NCBI GenBank assembly: GCA_023101725.1 | Contig: JALJCO010001348.1 | Coordinates: 1 to 64,000, forward strand | Length of the DNA: 64,000 nt | Direction of reading: 5' to 3' | Source: Atherinomorus stipes | Taxonomy: Eukaryota; Chordata; Actinopteri; Atheriniformes; Atherinidae | Shown here: in pieces, positions 39,536 through 50,900 of the stretch | How the letters are laid out: every line of letters starts with the position of its first letter | Numbering within the stretch: the stretch's first letter is position 1 | The notes under the pieces: generated by a model | What the model was told of the DNA's origin: nothing | The model's input: the letters and a program-made list of their open reading frames with translations, nothing else | The model's database searches: none | Translations under genes and position numbers: made by a program

Positions 39536-42500
39536 GTACCCGCTCCTCTTACCCGGGTCCAGATCCGGTCCTGGTCTCCCCGATGATGCGGTTCTGATCA
39601 GTCCTGCTGGAACCAGACTGGCCAGAACAAACCTCAGACCGGTTCTGGTTTTCCCCAACCCGGTTCTATGTGAGCCGGAATCCTGCAGGTCTTCAGAGAC
39701 CCGGCTCCAGCAGACCAGAACCAGGCTCCAGCAGACCTGACCCACATGGATCCGACACCCTGCAAAAACTCAAATCTTAGCAAGTACGTTTTTCTCATTT
39801 CTGGTCCGCGATGCTCCGAAACCGAAAACCAAAAATGAGCAAACCAGGTCTGAAAAGTGAGACACTGAAAGAAACCATGTCAGTTACGAGAACCAGAGTA
39901 TTTCTGGCTACCGTGTGTACTTCACTAAAATAAATCCAATAGAAAAGTACAGCAATGTACTACATACATTAAAATCCTAAGTAAAATATTTAGTTTGACT
40001 CCACTCATGACAAAAATCTTTTATTCGCTTATTTTAACAGTTGCCAAGATTTTTTTTTGCTTGTAATAAGAAAAAAATTCTGCCAAAAGAAAAATTTTCT
40101 TGATAAGATTCATTAAAACAAGTTTCTGTATCTGACTGAAAAGTTTCTGTTTCGGTGATTTCGTCTCGTTCTGAGCGTGATGAGATATTTTGACTCAAAC
40201 TGAGAAAATCTGCTTGGTAAGATTTGAGTTTTTGCATCCTGGTGTTCAGGACCGGACGGCTGGAGCAGGACTCTGAAAACCTGCAGGACTGAGGCCCGGA
40301 TTGGACCGGATTGGGGAACCGTGATGAAGAGGGCGTCCTGGTCTCTGCTGCTGGGTCCGGATCAATAATCTGATCAGTCCAGACAAAAAAACTGGACCCA
40401 GCATAGAACCTGGACTCTGGACCACACTGAGACCTCCTCCCCTCCAGCAGGTCTGGTTCTTGCAGTCAAAAGACTGGACCAGAACCAGGCTGCAGGTCCA
40501 GATGGTGCTAGACTCTGACTGGACCATAGTGGGCCATGTCCACACCTGGTTCTTGTGTAGACCTGCTGCCGTGTTTGGGACCATCGTCCTGTTCAGCTGC
40601 TGGACCGCTGGACATTAGTCTGGTCCGGTTTTCCCAGTAGAAACTGGTTCTGGTCCAGTTTTCCGGTAGAAACTGGTTCTGGTCCAGTTTTTCAGGGAAA
40701 GTGGTTCTGGTCCAGTTTTCAGGTAGAAACTGGTCCTGGTCCAGTTTTTCAGGAGAAACTGGTTCTGGTCCAGTTTTTCAGGAAAAGTGGTTCTGGTCCA
40801 GTTTTCAGGTAGAAACTGGTTCTGGTCCAGTTTTTCAGGGAAAGTGGTTCTGGTCCAGTTTTCAGGTAGAAACTGGTCCTGGTTCAGTTTTGAGGAGAAA
40901 CTGGTTCTGGTCCAGTTTTTCAGGGAAAGTGGTTCTGGTCCAGTTTTCAGGTAGAAACTGGTCCTGGTTCAGTTTTGAGGAGAAACTGGTTCTGGTCCAG
41001 TTTTCCGGTAGAAACTGGTTCTGGTCCAGTTTTTCCGGAAAAACTGGCTCTGGTCCAGTTTCTCTGTAGAAACCGGTTCTGGTCCAGTTTTTCAGGAAAA
41101 ACTGGTCCTGGTCAAGTTTTTCTGTAGAAACTGGTTCTGGTCCAGTTTTTTGGTAGAAACTGGTTCTGGTCCAGTTTTCTGCTAGAAACTGGTGCTGGTC
41201 CAGTTTTTCAGGAAAAACTGGTGCTGGTCCAGTTTTCCAGTAGAAACTGGTTCTGGTCCAGTTTTTCGGGAGAACAGGTCCTGGTCCAGTTTTCCTGTAG
41301 AAACTGGTTCTGGTCCAGTTTTTCAGGAGAAACTGGTTCTGGTCCAGTTTTCCGGTAGAAACTGGTCCTGGTCCAGTTTTTCAGGAGAAACTGGTTCTGG
41401 TCCAGTTTTTTGGTAGAAACTGGTCCTGGTCCAGTTTTTCAGGAGAAACTGGTTCTGGTCCAGTTTTTCCAGGAGAAACTGGTTCTGGTCCAGTTTTCCG
41501 GTAGAAACTGGTCCTGGTCCAGTTTTTCAGGAGAAACTGGTTCTGGTCCAGTTTTCCGGTAGAAACTGGTTCTGGTCCAGTTTTCCGGTAGGATATTCCA
41601 GGTTCCCTAAACCAGCTTCTTGTCCAGATATTGCAACATTCAGATTATTATGGGATGGATGATAATTTGGTTGTTTATGCATTAATGGGTTAAATAGTGC
41701 CAAGACCCCAAAGATGAATCTGTACATAAATCTGTTATTTGACAGCTCTATGAAAAGTATCGGTATCAATGATACCGATACTTTATTCACTTGGTATCAG
41801 ACACCAAATCCTGCAGTATCGACTGGACTGGCCCGGTAGCTGTCCCCAAAGAGTTAAAGCAGTTTCATGTTGTTTTGTTCCTGATCCGGTCCAGTTTATT
41901 ACCGGATCCAGTCCGGTCTATTACTAGAGATGGTCCAGTCTATTACCTGATATAACCTGATCCGGTCCAGTCTATTCCTAGAGACGGTCCTGTCTATTAC
42001 CTGATATTACCTGATCCAGTCCGGTCTATTACTAGAGACGGTCCTGTCCATTACCTGATCCGGTCCGGTCTATCATCAGATCTGGTCTGGTCTACCTGGT
42101 CTATTTTCTGTTTAGGTTCAGGTTTTCAGGTGACTGATGCTGCACGGAGGTAGCCAACTGGTTTTTGACCAGGAATGCTGACATCAGCATTTAAACCGGT
42201 GGTTTCCAAACATTTTGAGCTATAACCCCCCAAAATAACATACCATGGTGTTCATGCCCCCCCCTGGTGGATTTGGTTCTCTGCTGTGACACTTACATGC
42301 CCGAAGTCAGCTTCTCCCACTGAGATGATGTTAAACTGGGATGTTTAATGTGATACTTGTGATAACATTTGCAATAATAAAGAAAAAATGTTTAATTTCA
42401 CACAATCTCTTTGTAATGATGTTGGTATTGATGGCGCGTGGTCAGGTAGGCCCGGTCAGGTAGACCGGACCGCTCCATTTTCAGCTTCTGGTCCAGACTG

Positions 42501-45129
42501 AGTGTTTCTGTGTCCAGGACGGTGGGTGGAGGACCACGAGGTGGTCCACAACATGATGTTCAACGCCACCACCAACCTGAAAGTCGGCCACAAAAAGACG
42601 CTGACTCGGTCCGAGTGGTGGGACAACGGAGCGCTGCCGTTGTGGATCACGGCCCAGAACCAGGTGAGTCCCGGATCCACCGGCAGGTCTAGAGTCTCTG
42701 GAGAGTCGGGATCATAACCGGACTCGTTTCAGGGTCTGAAGACCGCCTCGTTCCACTTCCCGGGAGGCGGGGTCCGGTACAACGGCCAGGCCGTCGACCG
42801 TGCGCTGGTGGAGGAGGTCGGCCGCCCCGATGACAACGAGACGGAGTGGCGCGAGAACATCGACAAAGTCATGAGCTGGTTCTCCGAGGAGGACTTCAAC
42901 CTGGTGACGCTGTACTACGGCGAGCCGGACAACGTGGGCCACGCCAAGGGCCCGGACCACCCCGACAGGAAGGTGATCATCCGGCAGATCGACCGCACCA
43001 TCGGCTACCTGCGGGAGGCCATCGCGCGCCACCAGCTGGCCGACAGCCTGGACGTCATCATCACCTCCGACCACGGCATGACCACCGTCAAGAAGCGGCC
43101 GCTGGTGGACGAGATCATTCTCAACAAGTACCTGAACCTGCTGCAGCTCGCCAGCTTCGAGATCCTGGACTACGGCGGCTTCGGCATCCTGACGCCCCGG
43201 CCGGGGAAGGAGCAGGAGGTCTTCGACAAGCTGTCCAACGCCCCCAACCTGACGGTCTACAGGAAAGACCAGATGCCGGACAGCTTCCACCTGGGAAAGA
43301 GCGAGCGCCTTCCTCCCATCGTCATCATCGCAGACCTGGGCTTCAACCTCAACTCGGTGAGTCCGTCCTGGGGTAGCGTCAGATCCGGTTTACCTCCCAG
43401 GATCCAAAAGAAGAGCCGACTCCAGTAATGGGTTCGGTTTTAGGATCCGGACCAGGATTTAAATAACCCTTAAACCCTGGTCCACTTCATATCCTGGTCC
43501 ACTTTATTTTCTGGTCCACTTTACACCCTGGTCCACTTTATACCCTGGTCCGCTTTATTTCCTGGTCCACTTTACACCCTAGTCCACTTTATACCCTGGT
43601 CAACTATATCCTGGTCCGCATGAAACCCTGGTCCACTTTATTTCCTGGTCCACTTTACACCCTAGTCCACTTTATACCCTGGTCCACTTTATTTCCTGGT
43701 CCACTTTACACCCTGGTCCACTTTACACCCCGGTCCACTTTATTTCCTGGTCCACTTTATTTCCTGGTCCACTTTACACCCTAGTCCACTTTATACCCTG
43801 GTCCACTTTATACCCTAGTCCACTTTATACCCTGGTCCACTTTATACCCTGGTCCACTTTATTTCCTGGTCCACTTTACACCCTAGTCCACTTTATACCC
43901 TGGTCCACTTTATTTCCTGGTCCACTTTATACCCTGGTCCGCTTTATTTCCTGGTCCACTTTACACCCTGGTCCACTTTATACCCTGGTCCGCTTTATTT
44001 CCTGGTCCACTTTACACCCTAGTCCACTTTATACCCTGGTCCGCTTTATTTCCTGGTCCACTTTACACCCTAGTCCACTTTATACACTGGTCCACTTTAT
44101 TTCCTGGTCCACTTTACACCCTAGTCCACTTTATACCCTGGTCCACTTTACACCCTAGTCCGCTTTATACCCTGGTCCGCTTTATTTCCTGGTCCACTTT
44201 ACACCCTAGTCCACTTTATTTCCTGGTCCACTTTATACCCTGGTCCACTTTACACCCTAGTCCACTTTATACCCTGGTCCGCTTTATTTCCTGGTCCACT
44301 TTACACCCTGGTCCACTTTATACCCTGGTCCACTTTATACCCTGGTCCGCTTTATTTCCTGGTCCACTTTATACCCGCTTTATTTCCTGGTCCACTTTAT
44401 ACCCTGGTCCACTTTACACCCTAGTCCACTTTATTTCCTGGTCCACTATATACCCTGGTCCACTTTACACCCTGGTCCACTTTATACCCTGGTCCACTTT
44501 ATTTCCTGGTCCACTTTACACCCTAGTCCACTTTATTTCCTGGTCCACTTTATACCCTGGTCCGCATGAAACCCTGGTCACCTTCAAACCCTGGTCTGCA
44601 TTATACCCTAGACCGCTTTAAACCTTAGTTCACTCTAAACCTGGTCCCCCTTAAACCCAGGTCAGCTTTGAACCCTGGTCGGCTTTAGTCCGCTTTAAAC
44701 CTGGTCCTCCAGGCAGCAGACCAGTTTCCTGACCGGCGTTTGTGTCCTGCAGAGATTCATCGTCTACGTGAACAAGGGCGACCACGGCTACCACAACTGG
44801 GAGATGGACATGAAGACCATCTTCTGGGCCTTCGGACCGAGCTTCAGGAAGAACTTTGTGTCGGATCCGTTCGACAGCGTCCACATCTACCCGCTGATGT
44901 GTAAGCTGCTGCAGGTGGAACCGGCGCCGCACAACGGCTCGCTGGCCGTGACCCAGGACATGCTGCTGCACGGAGGTGAGTCCAGGTGCCCCGGGAGTAA
45001 TCAGATTACTCCATGATGATGATGACGATGATGATGATGAGGTTTCTTGTCTCAGGAGGACCTGCGAGGACCAGTCTGTCCGTCACTCTGCTGCTGTCAA
45101 TGCTGCTCTCCATGCTGGCCGTCCCGTAA
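39286..45129 (+). CDS. enpp7: ectonucleotide pyrophosphatase/phosphodiesterase 7 (alkaline sphingomyelinase), five exons
   Basis: Exons 39286-39535, 42518-42663, 42733-43356, 44753-44975 and 45056-45129 join in phase to 438 residues (human about 458). Signal peptide: [14 protein letters not shown]. Alkaline-phosphatase-fold metal ligands and nucleophile: SFDGFRW, TMTSPSHFT, GEPDNVGH, TSDHGMTT and GDHGYHN. Closest to ENPP7 rather than other ENPPs by YDQDVDTPNLD, DGVKARY, WWDNG-LP-WITAQ and NWEMDMKTIF. C-terminal hydrophobic run LSVTLLLSMLLSMLAV fits a membrane anchor. NxS/T sites: NAT, NET, NLT, NGS. ENPP7 is an apical ectoenzyme of gut cells that hydrolyses sphingomyelin to ceramide and phosphocholine. 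Introns 1 and 3 are swollen by minisatellites. Confidence 0.95.
39761..40236. mobile_element. MITE-like inverted-repeat element in enpp7 intron 1
   Basis: Left end tgcaaaaactcaaatcttag pairs with right end taagatttgagtttttgca. The inner 39815-40010 shares a dispersed repeat with 10185-10415, and 40040-40200 resembles 28165-28330 (cttgataagatt, then aaaacaag). Probably a composite. No target duplication recognised. Confidence 0.6.
40625..41600. repeat. ~30-bp minisatellite in enpp7 intron 1
   Basis: Unit aaactggttctggtccagtt followed by ttcaggaga or tccggtag. Variant words are cctggt/ttctgg and ttcaggag/ttccggtag. Moderately diverged copies. Confidence 0.93.
41601..42517. other. remainder of enpp7 intron 1
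   Basis: 41880-42110 is a loose repeat of gatccggtccagtctattac-type words. 42215-42290 (ggtggtttccaaacattttg) looks like a dispersed fragment. 41755-41825 has ggtatca..gataccgatac, possibly a hAT remnant. No exon seen. Confidence 0.5.
42518..42663 (+). CDS. enpp7: enpp7 exon 2
   Basis: Acceptor gtttctgtgtccag, donor gtgagtcc, phase 1 to 0, 48 codons plus two bases. Encodes VVHNMMFNATT and WWDNGALPLWITAQ, diagnostic of ENPP7-like proteins. Confidence 0.93.
42733..43356 (+). CDS. enpp7: enpp7 exon 3
   Basis: Acceptor ggactcgtttcag, donor gtgagtcc, 208 codons, phase 0. Carries FHFPGG, NETEWRENIDKVM, metal-binding GEPDNVGH, and TSDHGMTT. Very GC-rich with strongly biased third positions. The minus-strand frame over it is a shadow. 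Confidence 0.95.
43475..44700. repeat. 17-bp minisatellite, about 70 copies, in enpp7 intron 3
   Basis: Unit cctggtccactttatac, with tail variants ttacac, ttattt and cgcttt, and an agtcc variant of ggtcc. It fills nearly all of the intron and ends about 50 bp before the exon 4 acceptor. Confidence 0.94.
44753..44975 (+). CDS. enpp7: enpp7 exon 4
   Basis: Acceptor ttgtgtcctgcag, donor gtgagtcc, phase 0 to 1. Encodes the last metal ligand in GDHGYHNWEMDM, then FGPSFRKNF and HIYPLMCKLL, the conserved end of the catalytic domain. Confidence 0.94.
45056..45129 (+). CDS. enpp7: enpp7 exon 5 (hydrophobic C-terminus)
   Basis: Acceptor ggtttcttgtctcag after a (gatgat) tract. 24 codons including TAA 45127-45129. 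The product is almost entirely Leu/Ser/Met/Val, matching the hydrophobic membrane-anchoring tail of mammalian ENPP7. Confidence 0.88.
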
Positions 45130-45224
45130 CCCAACCCGGAGCAGAACCACACATTCATGGACCAGAACGTCTTCACTCATCTGGTTTTTATCTCAGGAAC
45201 ATGTCCACCCGTATTCCCGTACGG

Positions 45225-45800
45225 GTGAGCACTCACACCCTTCACGCTCCCCATACACCCCCAAACCTAACACACTTCCCAACCCCAGACACCCCACACC
45301 CCCCACACTCCCCACACTCCTCCCACACCTCACACCCCCCACGCACCTCACGCTTCCCATCACCTCACGCTTCCCACACCCCCCACGCACCTCATGCTCC
45401 TCCCACCACCTCACACCCCTCATGCAACCCCACACACCCTCACACCCCCCACACACCACATGCTCCCCACATACCTCAACCCTCACGCTCCCCACACCCC
45501 TCCCACATCCCACACTCCCCCAACGCACATCACGCTCCCCATGCACCTCACGCTCCCCACACCTCACACCCCTCATGCTCCCCACACACCTCACACCCCT
45601 GACGCTCCCCATGCACCTCATGCTCCCCACACCTCAACCCTCACGCTTCCAACACCCCTCACACTTCCCACACTCCTCCAAAACCTCACACCCCCCATGC
45701 ACCCCACACTCCCCACATACCTCACACCCCTCACGCCCCCCACACCCCCACGCTCCCCCCACACCCACACCCCTCACACCCCCCGCTCCCCAGACACCTC
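45225..45800. repeat. CA/C-rich minisatellite in the enpp7 3' region
   Basis: Irregular repetition of cccacacctcacgctcccc-type words (9-12 bp core). It lies 95 bp past the stop codon, so it is probably in the 3' untranslated region. Confidence 0.88.
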
Positions 45801-46294
45801 TGGTGTCAGCTCAGCTTGGGCCCTCGGTCATCTTCGTGCTTCTGGTATAAATGTGTACCGGACCTGTGTACTCGTGTTTCAACATAAATGAACTTTTACT
45901 TCTCTGTGTTTATTTGTGTCCAACAACCAGATCCAGTCATGTGACCTCCACATGGCTGACTGTAGAACTGGTCTGGGCTGGTTTTTAACACGTTATCAAG
46001 GTCCATGTCTCCGGGATCAGCTTCCCGATCATGTGAAAAAATCATTTAGCATCATTTAAAAGCTCAGAAGCGATACCTGTCAATCACACGGTGTAGTATT
46101 TTATGTAGTTCAGAACTGTCTTGTATTTTCCTTTGCTCTCATATTGTATTTTAAATTAGTCATTTGATCATCTTTTCCGCTTGTTTAAATGTATTTTCTT
46201 GTTTTTGGTTTCACTGTTCGTGGCTGAGGTTCTGGGTTCGTTTCTCTCTGTTGCACATTTGACTGTAATAATGGTTTAAACTATTTAAGTGCAA

Positions 46295-46300
46295 AATAAA
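46295..46300 (+). promoter_or_regulatory. candidate polyadenylation signal of enpp7
   Basis: AATAAA in gcaaaataaataaaaactc, 1.17 kb past the stop codon. An earlier weak ataaat occurs near 45884. Confidence 0.35.
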
Positions 46301-46319
46301 TAAAAACTCAAAAGACTTG

Positions 46320-47240
46320 TGAAAATATTTCACGTTAAAACATTTTCCTCTGCTGGTGATTAAGCTGCCTTGAATAAGCTTCTGTTGGATCAGTTTTTAC
46401 TTCATACCTGGGCCCGTGTGGACCAGGTGGACCAGGACCACGTCTCTCCAGTGTGTCTCCATCAGTCTCATCACCGGCTCGGACGCTGGCTGGAGGTTTG
46501 TAAGCTAGAATATGACATTACCACGTTCTGATCCAGACTTCCTTCCAGGGTCGGAACCAGGTCCAGTTCTTACTATTCAATTCTCACATTTGTGGGGAAA
46601 AAACAGTTTTTGTTGAAGTCTGTGACTAAACCATCATATCTGATAATAAAGGTGATTTAAATTCTGAGCCGGAACAAAAACAAATTAGGAAAGATGAGAA
46701 TAAAGTACACCGAAAAAAATTAGGATTTTTTTTTAAAAAAAAAAAAAACAAAAAAAAAAAAAAGAAAAAAAACTCTAGTTCTACTATATATAGTACTATA
46801 TGACAACAAATGTCATATAGTATACTTAAGTTTTTCTTATATTTATCAAAAAGTATAATTTATCTTCTTAATTAAAAAATGTAAATTTATTTTAAAAATT
46901 GTTTTATTTATTTATTTTATTTTTTTAATTAAATTTTTCATTTAAATTTTTTTTTTTTTTTTATATGAAATATTTATGGCTCTGTATGACTTATTTTACT
47001 GGGTTGAGGCAAAAGTGGCTTTTTGTATTGTGAAGTTTTCAGACCCCCGAGAGTCTGAATAAAACCCACATTTAGTGGCTGGATTATAAACGGATAGAAA
47101 TGCTGGAAAACCTCCGTAGATCAGCTGAAGGGGAAACTATCATCACAGATAAACACTCCTGAGACAGTGAGGATGATGATGGAGGAGGTCTAGAGGAGAT
47201 TTTATGGGTGAAAAGATGAAGATCAGGTCTGGATCTGGGA
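46320..47240. other. intergenic, AT-rich, no gene seen
   Basis: 46725-46960 is poly-A/T-rich. 47093-47140 shares about 40 bp (atagaaatgctggaaaacct, then ccg.agatcagctga) with 17963-18003 in the zinc-finger gene intron, so a dispersed or duplicated segment is present. Confidence 0.5.
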
Positions 47241-47264
47241 CTCGGATCGTCTCCAACAAAACGC

Positions 47265-47270
47265 TTTATT
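47265..47270 (-). promoter_or_regulatory. candidate polyadenylation signal of the minus-strand gene at 47.8 kb
   Basis: AATAAA on the minus strand (plus ctttattaagg), about 520 nt past the stop codon at 47788. Confidence 0.45.
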
Positions 47271-47355
47271 AAGGATTTACAAAGAAATTTAACATCAGTG
47301 GTGACGTGATTCAGGTTTTCTGCTGCAGGCAACGAGGTGAGGCACGACAGTGATC

Positions 47356-47377
47356 ACACACACACACGCACACACGC

Positions 47378-47419
<42 letters not shown>

Positions 47420-47426
47420 GCGCGAG
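47356..47426. repeat. CA microsatellite with a CG end
   Basis: (CA)n with interspersed cgca and a terminal acgcgcgcg. Confidence 0.95.
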
Positions 47427-47553
47427 ACCAGCATGGTGGATTAAATAAAACCTCGGTCCTGTGTCGGGTCTGCTGGAGCTTCGCCTGCTTCATGAAAGCA
47501 GGAAACAGTCGAGGATAAAAACGTTCTTCAGTCCATCTGCCGAGTCCGCTGGT

Positions 47554-47599
47554 CAGCCAATCACAGCGCAGCGGCTCAGCCAATCACAGCGCGGCGGCA
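47554..47599 (+). repeat. 23-bp tandem duplication carrying CCAAT boxes
   Basis: Two copies of cagccaatcacagcgc plus gcggc; each carries CCAAT followed by a GC-rich core. A further inverted CCAAT (ctgattggtcc, near 47732) and a GC box (ctccgccc, 47767) follow. This resembles promoter sequence, although it lies in the presumed 3' untranslated region of the minus-strand gene. Confidence 0.6.
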
Positions 47600-47787
47600 T
47601 CGGTCCAGACCAGACAGAGACGTGAGGACGGCGACTCCACGTCTGCTCCGTGTTTCACCATAAAACGATGAGAAATAAACGTTCACCTCATCAGAGAAAA
47701 ACACAGGAAGTGCTGCACGTCCAGGCGACGGCTGATTGGTCCTCGCGGGACGGAGGCCCCCGTGGCTCCGCCCACCTCCTCCTCCAA

Positions 47788-47869
47788 TCATAGCGCCGTC
47801 TCAGAGTCCACCACCCTGCAGCCGTCCTCGTTCTCCACGCTGATCTGGACGCTGGACAGCTTCTCCTGG
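47788..47869 (-). CDS. terminal exon of an unidentified gene
   Basis: Acceptor gtgtctctcgtccag, then 27 codons ending TGA 47790-47788. The peptide QEKLSSVQISVENEDGCRV ends in DSETAL, a class I PDZ-binding type C-terminus (T at -2, L at 0). A plausible polyadenylation signal lies about 520 nt downstream. Codon use is GC-rich as in the other real exons. Upstream exons are not found: the 6.9-kb minisatellite fills the intron and nothing coding is recognisable to 64 kb. I do not recognise the protein. Confidence 0.5.
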
Positions 47870-47924
47870 CTGGACGAGAGACACAAACGTGTTGGGATGC
47901 AAGACCAGGACTGCAGAACCCACC

Positions 47925-50900
47925 AGAACCAGATCCACGACCCGCGGGTCCCCACATAGACCTGCACCAGATCCCCACGACCCGCAGGTCCCCACAAAGA
48001 CCTGCACCAGATCCCCACGACCCGCGGGTCCCCATGAAGACCTGCACCAGATCCCCACGACCCGCGGGTCCCAACAAAGACCTGCACCAGATCCCCACGA
48101 CCCGCGAGTCCCCACATAGACCTGCACCAGAACCAGATCCACGACCCGCGGGTCCCCACGAAGACCTGCACCAGAACCAGATCCACGACCCGCGGGTCCC
48201 CACGAAGACCTGCACCAGATCCCCACGACCCGCGGGTCCCCACATAGACCTGCACCAGATCCCCACGACCCGCGTGTCCCCACATAGACCTGCACCAGAA
48301 CCAGATCCACGACCCACGTGTCCCCACAAAGACCTGCACCAGATCCCCACGACCCGCAGGTCCCTACAAAGACCTGCACCAGATCCCCACGACCCGCGGG
48401 TCCCCACAAAGACCTGCACCAGATCCCCACGACCCGCAGGTCCCTACAAAGACCTGCACCAGATCCCCACGACCCGCGAGTCCCCACATAGACCTGCACC
48501 AGACCCCCACGACCCGCAGGTCCCAACAAAGACCTGCACCAGACCCCCACGACCCGCAGGTCCCAACAAAGACCTGCACCAGATCCCCACGACCCGCAGG
48601 TCCCAACAAAGACCTGCACCAGATCCCCACGACCCGCGAGTCCCCACATAGACCTGCACCAGAACCAGATCCACGACCCGCGGGTCCCCACGAAGACCTG
48701 CACCAGAACCAGATCCACGACCCGCGGGTCCCCACGAAGACCTGCACCAGAACCAGATCCACGACCCGGGGGTCCCCACAAAGACCTGCACCAGAACCAG
48801 ATCCACGACCCGCGGGTCCCCACGAAGACCTGCACCAGAACCAGATCCACGACCCGCGGGTCCCCACGAAGACCTGCACCAGAACCAGATCCACGACCCG
48901 CGGGTCCCCACGAAGACCTGCACCAGAACCAGATCCACGACCCGCGGGTCCCCATGAAGACCTGCACCAGAACCAGATCCACGACCCGCGGGTCCCCACA
49001 AAGACCTGCACCAGAACCAGATCCACTACCCGCGGGTCCCCACGAAGACCTGCACCAGAACCAGATCCACGACCCGCGGGTCCCCACAAAGACCTGCACC
49101 AGAACCAGATCCACGACCCGCGGGTCCCCACAAAGACCTGCACCAGAACCAGATCCACGACCCGGGGGTCCCCACAAAGACCTGCACCAGAACCAGATCC
49201 ACGACCCGCGGGTCCCCACGAAGACCTGCACCAGAACCAGATCCACGACCCGCGGGTCCCCACGAAGACCTGCACCAGAACCAGATCCACGACCCGCGGG
49301 TCCCCATGAAGACCTGCACCAGAACCAGATCCACGACCCGCGGGTCCCCCACGAAGACCTGCACCAGAACCAGATCCACGACCCGCGGGTCCCCCACGAA
49401 GACCTGCACCAGAACCAGATCCACGACCCGCGGGTCCCCACACAGACCTGCACCAGATCCCCACGACCCGCGGGTCCCCACAAAGACCTACACCAGATCC
49501 CCACAAAGACCTGCACCAGATCCCCACGACCCGCGGGTCCCCACAAAGACCTGCACCAGATCCCCACGACCCGCAGGTCCCCACATAGACCTGCACCAGA
49601 TCCCCACGACCCGCGGGTCCCCACAAAGACCTGCACCAGATCCCCACGACCCGCGGGTCCCCACGAAGACCTGCACCAGACCCCCACGACCCGCAGGTCC
49701 CCACGACCCGCAGGTCCCCACAAAGACCTGCACCAGATCCCCACGACCCGCGTGTCCCCACATAGACCTGCACCAGATCCCCACGACCCACGTGTCCCCA
49801 CAAAGACCTGCACCAGATCCCCACGACCCGCGTGTCCCCACATAGACCTGCACCAGACCCCCACGACCCGAGTGTCCCCACAAAGACCTGCACCAGATCC
49901 CCACGACCCGCGGGTCCCCACATAGACCTGCACCAGATCCCCACGACCCACGTGTCCCCACAAAGACCTGCACCAGATCCCCACGACCCGCGTGTCCCCA
50001 CAAAGACCTGCACCAGATCCCCACGACCCGCGTGTCCCCACATAGACCTGCACCAGACCCCCACGACCCGAGTGTCCCCACAAAGACCTGCACCAGATCC
50101 CCACGACCCGCGGGTCCCCACGAAGACCTGCACCAGATCCCCACGACCCGCGGGTCCCAACAAAGACCTGCACCAGATCCCCCACGACCCGCGGGTCCCC
50201 ACGAAGACCTGCACCAGACCCCCACGACCCGCGGGTCCCAACAAAGACCTGCACCAGATCCCCACGACCCGCGGGTCCCCACGAAGACCTGCACCAGACC
50301 CCCACGACCCGCGGGTCCCAACAAAGACCTGCACCAGACCCCCACGACCCGCGAGTCCCCACATAGACCTGCACCAGACCCCCACGACCCGCGGGTCCCC
50401 ACAAAGACCTGCACCAGATCCCCACGACCCGCGTGTCCCCACAAAGACCTGCACCAGATCCCCACGACCCACGTGTCCCCACAAAGACCTGCACCAGATC
50501 CCCACGACCCGCGTGTCCCCACAAAGACCTGCACCAGATCCCCCACGACCCGCGTGTCCCCACATAGACCTGCACCAGATCCCCACGACCCGCGTGTCCC
50601 CACAAAGACCTGCACCAGATCCCCACGACCCGCGGGTCCCCACAAAGACCTGCACCAGATCCCCACGACCCGCGGGTCCCAACAAAGACCTGCACCAGAC
50701 CCCCACGACCCGAGTGTCCCCACAAAGACCTGCACCAGATCCCCACGACCCGCGGGTCCCCACGAAGACCTGCACCAGATCCCCACGACCCGCGGGTCCC
50801 AACAAAGACCTGCACCAGACCCCCACGACCCGCGGGTCCCCACGAAGACCTGCACCAGACCCCCACGACCCGCGGGTCCCAACAAAGACCTGCACCAGAT

